Assembly: GCF_014654895.1 (NCBI RefSeq) | Contig: NZ_BNBE01000004.1 | Coordinates: 930,001-994,000, forward strand | Length of the DNA stretch: 64,000 nucleotides | Source of the DNA: Streptomyces filamentosus | Lineage (GTDB): Bacteria > Actinomycetota > Actinomycetes > Streptomycetales > Streptomycetaceae | Reading direction: 5' to 3' | Part shown: piece by piece, positions 7,812 to 14,900 of the stretch | Numbering within the stretch: the stretch's first letter is position 1 | How the letters are laid out: every line of letters starts with the position of its first letter | Made by a program: the position numbers and the translations under genes | The notes under the pieces: generated by a model | The model's database searches: none | Seen by the model: only the letters and a program-made list of their open reading frames with translations | Told to the model about the DNA's origin: nothing

Positions 7812-9194
7812 ATGAGAAGCACCCCGAGACGGGCGGCACGGACCTCGCCGCAGGCGCGGAGGGCCCCGGGGCGGGGCCGGGCCGGCGTCCGGATCGCCCT
7901 CGCCGCCGCCGTGGCGGCCGCCCTCACCGCCGTACCGGCCTCGGCGCAGTCCGGGCGGGAACGGCCGTACCCGGACCTGAGCCGGGAGGTCCTCGCGGAC
8001 GGCGACGGGTGGGCCGCCGCCGACGGCGGCACGACCGGCGGGGCCGCCGCCGCGCCCGCCCGCGTCCACACCGTCCGCACCCGCGCCGAACTCGTCCGCG
8101 CCCTCGACGGCGGCAGCTCCGTGCCGAAGGTCATCAGGATCGCGGGCACCATCGACGGCAACGCCGACGACGCCGGCCGCCCGCTCTCCTGCGCCGACTA
8201 CGCCGACTACGGCTACCGCGTCGAGGAGTACCTCGCCGCCTACGACCCCCGGACCTGGGGTGCGGCCAGGCCGGCGGGGCCGCAGGAGGACGCCCGGCGG
8301 GCGTCCGCCGCCCGGCAGGCCGAGCGGATCGTGCTCGCCGTCGGCTCGAACACCACCCTGATCGGCGCCGGGCCGCACGCCGGACTGCGCGGCGTCTCCC
8401 TCCAGGTGAAGGACGCCGGGAACGTCATCGTCCGGGACCTCGAACTCACCGACGCCTACGACTGCTTCCCGGTCTGGCAGCCCAACTCAGGCGGCCTGGG
8501 CGACTGGAAGAGCGCGTACGACACCCTGTGGCTGCGCGGGGCCCGGAACGTCTGGGTCGATCACGTCACCTTCGGCGACGGACGCCACCCGGACGCCGGC
8601 GAACCGACCTACTACGGACGGAACTTCCTCCGCCACGACGGACTCCTCGACATAACCGACGGCTCCGACCTGGTGACCGTGAGCTGGAGCCGCTTCGCCG
8701 GCCACGACAAGGCGATCCTGATCGGCAACGGCGACGGGGTCGTCACCGACCGGGGGAAGCTGCGGGTCACCCTCCACCACAACGAGTTCACCGGCATCGT
8801 GCAGCGCGCCCCGCGCGTCCGCTTCGGCCAGGTGCACGTCTACAACAACCGGTACGTGGTCCCCGAGGACGCCCACGACTACCGCTACTCGCTGGGCGTC
8901 TCCACCGAGTCCGCGATCGTCGCCGAGAACAACTCCTTCACCACCCCCGCGCACGTGGAGGCCGCCGACCTGGTGAAGAGCTGGAACGGCTCCGCCCTCC
9001 TGGCACGCGGCAACGTCTTCAACGGCTACCCGGTCGATCTGACGGCCCTCAACAACGCCTACAACTCCGGCAGCGAACGCGACCTGACGGACCGGGTCGG
9101 CTGGACACCCGTGCTGCACGGGCCGGTCGAGGACGCCACCGCCGCCGCCCGCTCGGTCGCCCGCCACGCGGGCGCCGGCCGCGCCACCCACTGA
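7812..9194 (+). CDS. Pectate lyase (PL1), second copy
   Basis: This secreted 460-residue pectate lyase parallels the enzyme at 2305-3594: ADGDGW..DGGTTGGAAA, VIVRDLELTDAYDCFPVWQ, WVDHVTFGDG, GHDKAILIGNGDG. The RxPxxR motif is intact (R332-A-P-R-V-R337). The long basic N-terminus before the hydrophobic core (RIALAAAVAAALTAVPASAQ) suggests export with an extended n-region. The ATG at 7812 was chosen because GGAGGAGGGAGA lies just before it; an in-frame ATG 60 nt upstream sits inside the operator. The PL1-PL1-CE8 fusion gene follows 30 nt downstream and is probably in the same operon. Confidence 0.9.
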   Translation: MRSTPRRAARTSPQARRAPGRGRAGVRIALAAAVAAALTAVPASAQSGRERPYPDLSREVLADGDGWAAADGGTTGGAAAAPARVHTVRTRAELVRALDGGSSVPKVIRIAGTIDGNADDAGRPLSCADYADYGYRVEEYLAAYDPRTWGAARPAGPQEDARRASAARQAERIVLAVGSNTTLIGAGPHAGLRGVSLQVKDAGNVIVRDLELTDAYDCFPVWQPNSGGLGDWKSAYDTLWLRGARNVWVDHVTFGDGRHPDAGEPTYYGRNFLRHDGLLDITDGSDLVTVSWSRFAGHDKAILIGNGDGVVTDRGKLRVTLHHNEFTGIVQRAPRVRFGQVHVYNNRYVVPEDAHDYRYSLGVSTESAIVAENNSFTTPAHVEAADLVKSWNGSALLARGNVFNGYPVDLTALNNAYNSGSERDLTDRVGWTPVLHGPVEDATAAARSVARHAGAGRATH

Positions 9195-9224
9195 ATCCCC
9201 CTCCCACCCACAGGAGTCCGATCC

Positions 9225-12200
9225 GTGTCCTCCTCCTCGCGGCCACCCCGCACCGGACGGGCCGGGGCCCGCGCCCTCCTCGCCGGCGCCCTGCTGGCGG
9301 CCCTCACCCCCGTCCTCCCCGCCCAGGCGGCCGCCCCGGCCGCCGCCGCCCCCCTCGCCACCATCCGGGCCGAGACCGGTGCCGAGGCCGGATCCGGTGC
9401 CGAGACCGGCACCGGAGCCGACACCGGGGCCGACCGCTGGTCCGAGACCGCCCACGGCTTCGCCTCGCTCGCCGGAGGCACCACCGGCGGCGCGGGCGGC
9501 GAGGTCGTCACCGTGACGGACGCCGTCGCCCTCGCCCGCTACGCGGCGGCCCCGGAGCCGTACGTCATCCAGGTCTCCGGCGCGCTCACCCTCCAGCCCT
9601 TCGGCACCGAGATCACCGTCGCCTCCGACAAGACGATCCTCGGCCTCGGCGACATCGCCGAACTGGTCCACGGCGGGCTGCACCTGAACCCCGGCACCCA
9701 CAACGTGGTCATCCGCAACCTGACGATCCGCGACACGGCCGTCGAGGGCGACTGGGACTGCAAGAACACCGACTACGACGGCATCCAGATGGACTCGGTC
9801 CACCACGTCTGGATCGACCACAACCGCTTCTCGCGGATCTGCGACGGGCAGCTCGACATCCGCAAGGACAGCGAGTACGTCACCGTCTCCTACAACCGCT
9901 TCGAGGACAACAACAAGACCTTCGGGATCGGCTGGACCCCGAACGTCCGCACCCAGATCACCGTCGACCACAACCTCTTCGCCCGCACCAAGCAGCGCAA
10001 CCCCTCCGCCGACAACGCCGCCTACGCCCACCTCTACAACAACCTCCTGACCGCGCAGAACGACCCGGCCGACCCCGTGTGGACGTACGGCAACTGGTCC
10101 CGCGGCCGCACCAGGATGGTCATCGAGAACAGCTACTACGAAGACGTGCAGCACCCCTTCCAGGCCGACGAAACCGCCGAACTCGTGCAGCGGGGCTCGA
10201 TCCTGAGGAACACCAGCGGCCGGCACGACACCCGCGGCGACGCCTTCGACCCGCGCGCCTTCTACGACTACCGGCTCGACCCGGCGTCCGCCGTGCCCGC
10301 GCTGGTGCACCGCTTCGCCGGCCCGCAGAAGAAGACCGGGAAGCCCCTTGCCCGCACCGGCGCCCCCTCCGCCTCCGCCCTCGCCGCCGCGGCCGACTGG
10401 ACCGACGATACCGCCGACGGATTCGCCTCCGTCGACGCCCTCGGCCAGAACGGCACCCACGGCGGCCGGGACGGGCGGACCGTGCTCGCCACCACCCTCG
10501 CCGACCTGGAGAAGTACGCCACGGCGGCGGAGCCGTACACCGTCGTCGTCCAGGGGACGATCACGATGGTCCCCAAGGGCCGCGAGATCAAGGTCGCCTC
10601 GGACAAGACCATCGTCGGCGCCGGCACCACCGGACACCTCGTCGGAGGCGGCTTCTTCCTCGGCACGGGCGTCCACAACGTGATCATCCGCAACCTGACG
10701 ATCCGCGACTCCTCCGAGGGGATCTGGAACGACGACGAGCACGACTTCGACGCGATCCAGATGGACGGCGCCCACCACGTCTGGATCGACCACAACACCC
10801 TGCGCGACCAGGCCGACGGTCTGATCGACAGCCGCAAGGACACCACCTACGTCACGATCTCCTGGAACCGGCTGAGCGACAACAACAAGACCCTCGGCAT
10901 CGGCTGGACCCCGAACACCACCGCCGCCCTCACCCTCCATCACAACTGGCTGTACGAGACGCAGCAGCGCAACCCCTCCGCCGACAATGCGGCCCGCGCC
11001 CACCTCTACAACAACTACCTCCAGGACGACCCGGCGGGCCCCGTCTCCGTCGCGTACGGCAACTACGCCCGGGGCGCGACCCGGATGGTCCTGGAGAACA
11101 GCTACTTCAAGGGGGTGCGGAACCCCGTCACCAAGGACCCGACCGCCGCCCTCGTCCAGCGCGGCAACGTCTTCGACGGCACCTCCGGGCGCAACGAGTC
11201 CGGCCCCGACTCCACCGGCGCGGGCGCCTTCGACCCGCGCTCCTCCTACGACTACCGGCTCGACCCCGCCACGGAGGTGCCGGCGCTCGTCACCGCGGGC
11301 GCCGGACCGCGCGCCGCGATCGGCGTCCTCGCCCCGACGGTGATCACCGTCGCGCGGGACGGCTCCGGCGACCACACCACCGTGCAGGCGGCCGTCGACG
11401 CCGTCCCCGCCGGGAACGCGCTGCCCGTCACCGTCGCCGTGGCCCCCGGCGACTACCGGGAGACCGTCAGGATCCCGCGCACCAAGCGGTTCGTCACCGT
11501 GCAGGGCACCGGCCCGAGCCGCCGCGACACCCGGATCGCGTACGACAACGCGGCCGGCACGCCGAAGCCCGACGGCACGGGGACGTACGGCACCAGCGGC
11601 AGCGCGACCTTCGCCGTCGAGGCCGACGACACCCGGCTGCGGAACCTGAGCGTGGTCAACTCCTTCGACGAGGCCGCCCACCAGGACCTCTCCGGCCACC
11701 AGGCGGTCGCCCTGCGCACCGCCGCCGACCGGATCGACCTGACCGGGCTGATCGTCGAGGGCGACCAGGACACCCTCCAGACGGACTCGGCGTCCCGGGA
11801 CGTCGTCGGCCGGGTCCGGCTGACCGACTCCTACGTCGCCGGGAACGTCGACTTCCTCTTCGGCCGGGGCACCGTCGTCGTCGACGGCTCGGTCCTCACC
11901 CTGCGCAAGCGGTGGGACGGCAGCTCCGCCGGATACGTCACCGCCCCGTCGACCGCCGCCGGCCGCAAGGGCATCCTGATCACCCGGTCGGTGATCGACG
12001 GCGACGTGGCGCCGGGCAGCTTCCACCTGGGGCGGCCCTGGCACGCGGGCGGGGACGCCTCCCTCGACCCGCAGACCGTGGTCCGCGACAGCCGGCTCGG
12101 CGCGGCCGTCCGCCCGGCGCCCTGGACCGACATGGGCGGCTTCTCCTGGCGGGACGACCGCTTCGCCGAGTACCGCGACCTCGGCCCGGGCTCCGGACCG

Positions 12201-12290
12201 GCCTCCGCCGACCGCCCGCAACTGACGGACGCGCAGGCCGCCGACCACGAGCCCGCCGACTGGCTGGGCGACTGGACCCCGGCCGGCTGA
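9225..12290 (+). CDS. Trimodular pectinase: pectate lyase - pectate lyase - pectin methylesterase (PL1-PL1-CE8)
   Basis: A single 1021-residue secreted polypeptide carries three catalytic-type modules. After a signal peptide (to about 38) and a Glu/Thr/Gly-rich spacer, module A (about 65-365) and module B (about 390-695) are PL1-like beta-helices. Both have VASDKTI, VIIRNLTIRD, HHVWIDHN and NNKT(F/L)GIGWTPN. Module C (about 705-1021) is CE8: DGSGDHTTVQAAVDAV, GDYRETV, EGDQDTLQ, GNVDFLFGRG, LGRPWHAGG. In both PL1 modules the RxPxxR motif reads RNPSAD, so the second Arg is absent although the first is kept. The GTG start follows an AGGAG site 8 nt upstream. Linking demethylation to lyase action in one chain is the likely purpose; lyase activity of each half is untested. 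Confidence 0.9.
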   Translation: MSSSSRPPRTGRAGARALLAGALLAALTPVLPAQAAAPAAAAPLATIRAETGAEAGSGAETGTGADTGADRWSETAHGFASLAGGTTGGAGGEVVTVTDAVALARYAAAPEPYVIQVSGALTLQPFGTEITVASDKTILGLGDIAELVHGGLHLNPGTHNVVIRNLTIRDTAVEGDWDCKNTDYDGIQMDSVHHVWIDHNRFSRICDGQLDIRKDSEYVTVSYNRFEDNNKTFGIGWTPNVRTQITVDHNLFARTKQRNPSADNAAYAHLYNNLLTAQNDPADPVWTYGNWSRGRTRMVIENSYYEDVQHPFQADETAELVQRGSILRNTSGRHDTRGDAFDPRAFYDYRLDPASAVPALVHRFAGPQKKTGKPLARTGAPSASALAAAADWTDDTADGFASVDALGQNGTHGGRDGRTVLATTLADLEKYATAAEPYTVVVQGTITMVPKGREIKVASDKTIVGAGTTGHLVGGGFFLGTGVHNVIIRNLTIRDSSEGIWNDDEHDFDAIQMDGAHHVWIDHNTLRDQADGLIDSRKDTTYVTISWNRLSDNNKTLGIGWTPNTTAALTLHHNWLYETQQRNPSADNAARAHLYNNYLQDDPAGPVSVAYGNYARGATRMVLENSYFKGVRNPVTKDPTAALVQRGNVFDGTSGRNESGPDSTGAGAFDPRSSYDYRLDPATEVPALVTAGAGPRAAIGVLAPTVITVARDGSGDHTTVQAAVDAVPAGNALPVTVAVAPGDYRETVRIPRTKRFVTVQGTGPSRRDTRIAYDNAAGTPKPDGTGTYGTSGSATFAVEADDTRLRNLSVVNSFDEAAHQDLSGHQAVALRTAADRIDLTGLIVEGDQDTLQTDSASRDVVGRVRLTDSYVAGNVDFLFGRGTVVVDGSVLTLRKRWDGSSAGYVTAPSTAAGRKGILITRSVIDGDVAPGSFHLGRPWHAGGDASLDPQTVVRDSRLGAAVRPAPWTDMGGFSWRDDRFAEYRDLGPGSGPASADRPQLTDAQAADHEPADWLGDWTPAG

Positions 12291-12318
12291 GCCGGTGCGG
12301 GGCCGGTCCCGCACCGGC
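12291..12318. terminator. Terminator after the trimodular pectinase
   Basis: Arms GCCGGTGCGGG (12291-12301) and CCCGCACCGGC (12308-12318) with a 6-nt loop lie directly after the pectinase stop, facing a convergent gene that ends at 12337. Confidence 0.6.
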
Positions 12319-12336
12319 CGGTCCCGTGCCGTCCCG

Positions 12337-13005
12337 TCAGCCGAAGCCGCCCCGGAGGGTGGTCCGGGCGCCGCCGGGGGCGGTGAGGACGACGGTGTAC
12401 GCGTCGGCCGAGGCGTCCCGGATGCCCTCGGCGTGGTTGTACTGGGCGGCGAAGGTGTGCGGGCCCGCCGGGACCGTGCGGCCCGGCTTCAGGGTCCAGC
12501 GGTAGACGAGCGCGCCGGACTCCTCCGCGGCCGTGACCGTGAAGTCGTCGGTGGAACGGGTCTGCCAGTGACCGGTGCTGACGATCCCTCCGGTCAGCGC
12601 GACCCGCACCTCGACGGCGAGGCCGGTGACCTCGGTCTCCGTGGTCACCGCCAGGTCGCTCTGCGCCCACCAGCGGTTGCTGCCCCGGTCGACGGTGCCG
12701 GTCGCGCGGGCCGCCGGACCGGGCACGGCGGGGGCCGGCACGGCCGGGGACGCGGGCCGCTCCCGCAGGGCCGTCACGGCGAGGCCGCCGAGACCGACGG
12801 CGGCCACCGCGGTCGCGGCGACGGCGACGGCGGTCGCCGTGGCCGTCCACCGGCGGCCGGTCCGGGTGGCGCGGAAGGGCGCCCGGCCCCGGCGGGCCGG
12901 CGGGGCGGCCATCCCGCGTTCGACGCGGGCCAGCATCCGGGCCCGGTCGGGCCGGTGCGCGCGCGCCGCCTCGCGCAGCTCGCCGCGCAGCCGTCTCTCG
13001 TCCAT
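12337..13005 (-). CDS. Membrane-anchored protein with extracytoplasmic beta-sandwich-like domain, partner of a SigE-type sigma factor
   Basis: This 222-residue protein has no family I can name. The N-terminal 50 residues are cytoplasmic and basic (RRLRGELREAARAHRPDRAR); no HxxxCxxC zinc anti-sigma motif is present. A single membrane span is predicted at about 51-78, then a Pro/Ala linker, then an outside domain (about 105-222) rich in Trp, Thr and beta-type sequence (NRWWAQSDLAVTTETE, STGHWQTRSTDDF, YRWTLKPGRTVPAGPHTF). Its outside part resembles a carbohydrate-binding sandwich in character only. The start overlaps the sigma-factor stop by 1 nt (TGATG), so the pair is translationally coupled. 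A role as anti-sigma factor or surface sensor is inferred from this coupling. Confidence 0.75.
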   Translation of the reverse strand: MDERRLRGELREAARAHRPDRARMLARVERGMAAPPARRGRAPFRATRTGRRWTATATAVAVAATAVAAVGLGGLAVTALRERPASPAVPAPAVPGPAARATGTVDRGSNRWWAQSDLAVTTETEVTGLAVEVRVALTGGIVSTGHWQTRSTDDFTVTAAEESGALVYRWTLKPGRTVPAGPHTFAAQYNHAEGIRDASADAYTVVLTAPGGARTTLRGGFG

Positions 13006-13565
13006 CAGCGCCTCCCCGCGGCGAGTTCGGTGGCGGCCCGGCCGCCGAGCAGCTTCTGGAGCTCGGCCATCCCCTTGGCCGTCTGGCTCTTGACCGTGCC
13101 GACCGAGACGCCCAGGGCCAGGGCGGTGTCCCGCTCGGAGAGGTCGAAGGCGTGGCGCAGGACGACGCAGGCGCGCTTGCGGAAGGGCAGCGCGCGCAGC
13201 GCGGTCCGCACGTCGACGACGGCGGGCACGTCCGGGTCCTCGGTGTGCTCGGGGCGCCGGTCCCAGAAGGCGGCGATCCGGCGGCGCTCGCGGACGGTGC
13301 CGCGGATGCGGGTGCGGACGAGGTTGGCGACGACGCCCCGGGCGTAGGCGGCGGGGTGTTCGGCGGCGCGGACCCGGTCCCAGCGGTGCCAGAGGGCGAG
13401 CATGGCGTCGGCGGCGAGGTCGTCGGCGGCGTCGGTCTCGCCGGTGAGGAGGTGGGCGAGGCGGGCGAGTTCGGCGTAGTGGCGGTCGAAGAAGTCCCGG
13501 AACTCGGCGGCGGCGTCCCCCGTTCCGCCCCCGCCCCGCGTCCCGTGGGCGTCAGACGCGGTCAC
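13005..13565 (-). CDS. SigE-family ECF RNA polymerase sigma factor
   Basis: This 186-residue sigma-70 family factor of the extracytoplasmic-function type would redirect RNA polymerase. Region 2 is at about 20-85 (FRDFFDRHYAELARLAHLLTG, DAADDLAADAMLALWHRW) and region 4 at about 120-170 (ALRALPFRKRACVVLRHAFDLS, ALALGVSVGTVKSQTAKGM). The GTG start lies inside the last 14 nt of the LacI gene, and a GGGGGA ribosome site is embedded there. Its stop overlaps the next gene's ATG by 1 nt. It is therefore the middle member of a LacI-sigma-membrane protein operon inside a pectinase island, which suggests control of plant-polymer genes. The target promoters are unknown. Confidence 0.88.
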   Translation of the reverse strand: MTASDAHGTRGGGGTGDAAAEFRDFFDRHYAELARLAHLLTGETDAADDLAADAMLALWHRWDRVRAAEHPAAYARGVVANLVRTRIRGTVRERRRIAAFWDRRPEHTEDPDVPAVVDVRTALRALPFRKRACVVLRHAFDLSERDTALALGVSVGTVKSQTAKGMAELQKLLGGRAATELAAGRR

Positions 13566-14586
13566 GGCCGTCCCCCGGTGCGGCGGGCGCGGGCCCGGTG
13601 CCGGCCCGGACGGTGAGGCGGGGGGCGAGGAGCTCGGTGCCGCGGGCGGGCTCGCCGCGCAGCCGGGCGACGAGCCGCTCGACGGCGATCCGGCCCATGT
13701 CCTGGGCGGGCACGGCGACGGCGGTGAGCGGTACGGAGGCGTGGGCGGCGACCTGGTCGGGGCAGACCGCGACGACGGAGACGTCCTCGGGGACGGCCCG
13801 GCCCTGGTGGCGCAGGACGGCGAGGAGCGGTTCCACGGCGGCCTCGTTCTGCACGAGGAGTGCGGTGGTGCCGGGGCGTTCCTCGAAGATCCGGGTGACG
13901 GCGGCGGAGACGGCCGCGTAGGTGCCCTCGACGGGCCGGTGGAGCAGGGCGGTGCCGTGCTCCGCGGCGGCGGCGCGGACCCCGGCGAGGGTGCGCTCGG
14001 CGTAGCCCGTACCGCGGGCGTAGACGGCGGGGGGTTCGCCGAGGACGGCGACGGCGCGGTGGCCGAGCCCCGCGAGGTGGTCGACGCAGCGGGCCCCGGC
14101 GGCGGCGAAGTCGAGGTCCACGCAGTCGAGCCCGGCGGTGTCGGCGGGCAGGCCGATGAGGACGGAGGGCCGCACGGCCTCCTGGAGGCAGGGCAGCCGG
14201 GGGTCGTCGAGCTCGACGTCCATGACGATCATGCCGTCGGCGACGGCGCTGCCCTCGACGCGGCGGACGGCCTCGGGCCCCTCCTCCCCGGTGAGCAGCA
14301 GCACGTCGTAGCCGTGGGCGCGGGCCGTGGTGGTGACGGCCATGGCGATCTCCATCATCACCGGCACGTAGAGCCCGGTCCGCAGCGGCATCATCAGGGC
14401 GAGGATGCTGGTCTGGCCGCCGGCGAGGGCGCGGGCGCCGGCGTGCGGACGGTAGCCGAGCTCGTCGATGGAGTGCTGGATGCGCTCGCGGGTGGCGGTG
14501 GAGATGGACCGCTTGCCGCTCAGGACGTAGCTGACGGTGCTGGCGGACACGCCGGCGTGCCGGGCGACGTCGGCGAGGGTGACCAC
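13552..14586 (-). CDS. LacI-family transcriptional regulator, probable pectin/galactan repressor
   Basis: This 344-residue LacI/GalR repressor has an N-terminal helix-turn-helix and hinge (VTLADVARHAGVSASTVSYV to about residue 55, YRPHAGARALAGGQT) and a sugar-binding core of the periplasmic-binding type. The GTG at 14586 starts exactly at the conserved VTLADVA; the frame is open further upstream but lacks a better start. It is divergent from the beta-galactosidase gene, whose leader holds an AAGCGCTT palindrome. The same core lies before a PL1 gene and before the rhamnogalacturonan importer, so this regulator is the best candidate to bind them. The effector is unknown; a galacto- or pectin oligosaccharide is inferred. 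Confidence 0.85.
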   Translation of the reverse strand: MVTLADVARHAGVSASTVSYVLSGKRSISTATRERIQHSIDELGYRPHAGARALAGGQTSILALMMPLRTGLYVPVMMEIAMAVTTTARAHGYDVLLLTGEEGPEAVRRVEGSAVADGMIVMDVELDDPRLPCLQEAVRPSVLIGLPADTAGLDCVDLDFAAAGARCVDHLAGLGHRAVAVLGEPPAVYARGTGYAERTLAGVRAAAAEHGTALLHRPVEGTYAAVSAAVTRIFEERPGTTALLVQNEAAVEPLLAVLRHQGRAVPEDVSVVAVCPDQVAAHASVPLTAVAVPAQDMGRIAVERLVARLRGEPARGTELLAPRLTVRAGTGPAPAAPGDGRDRV

Positions 14587-14900
14587 GTGCGCGCTCCTCG
14601 ACTGGCCCGGGGAGGTTCCGGGAGGGGTGGGGTACCCGTCGACGACAGGGACCCCCGACCCTAAGCGGCCGCTCGTCGGACTGTCCAGGCGGGGTGCGAA
14701 GAGTCCAAGGGCCGGGGGGTCGCGCGGGGTTGTGCGGGGGGTGTGCGGCGCGGTGGGATGGAAACCGTCGCGCAAGCGCTTTCTGCGGTGTCCTCCTCCC
14801 GCGCATCCCCCGCCTCTCCCTCCATCCCCATCCCCCTCTCCGTTCCCGTTCCCGTTCCCATCCCATTCCCTTCTCCTTCTCCTTCTCCGTTGGGAGCACC
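14587..14900. promoter_or_regulatory. Divergent LacI/beta-galactosidase control region with operator and polypyrimidine leader
   Basis: The 314-nt gap holds AAGCGCTT (14774-14781) within CGCAAGCGCTTTCTG, an operator-like palindrome. It is followed by a C/T-rich stretch from about 14795 to 14889 that is almost free of G on the coding strand and includes three GTTCCC units in a row. A GGGAG ribosome site ends the leader. No other gene is seen. C-rich, G-poor RNA is the kind Rho loads on, but this is only a suggestion. Confidence 0.5.

Noticed and set aside
7718..12505. 1595-codon plus-strand frame over the second PL1 and fusion genes
   Set aside because: It is a frame-shifted reading of the pectinase genes, composed of Arg/Pro/His/Gly runs.
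12337..13005. Classical zinc-binding anti-sigma factor
   Set aside because: No HxxxCxxC motif is present; only gene coupling supports an anti-sigma role, so it is listed as a hypothesis.
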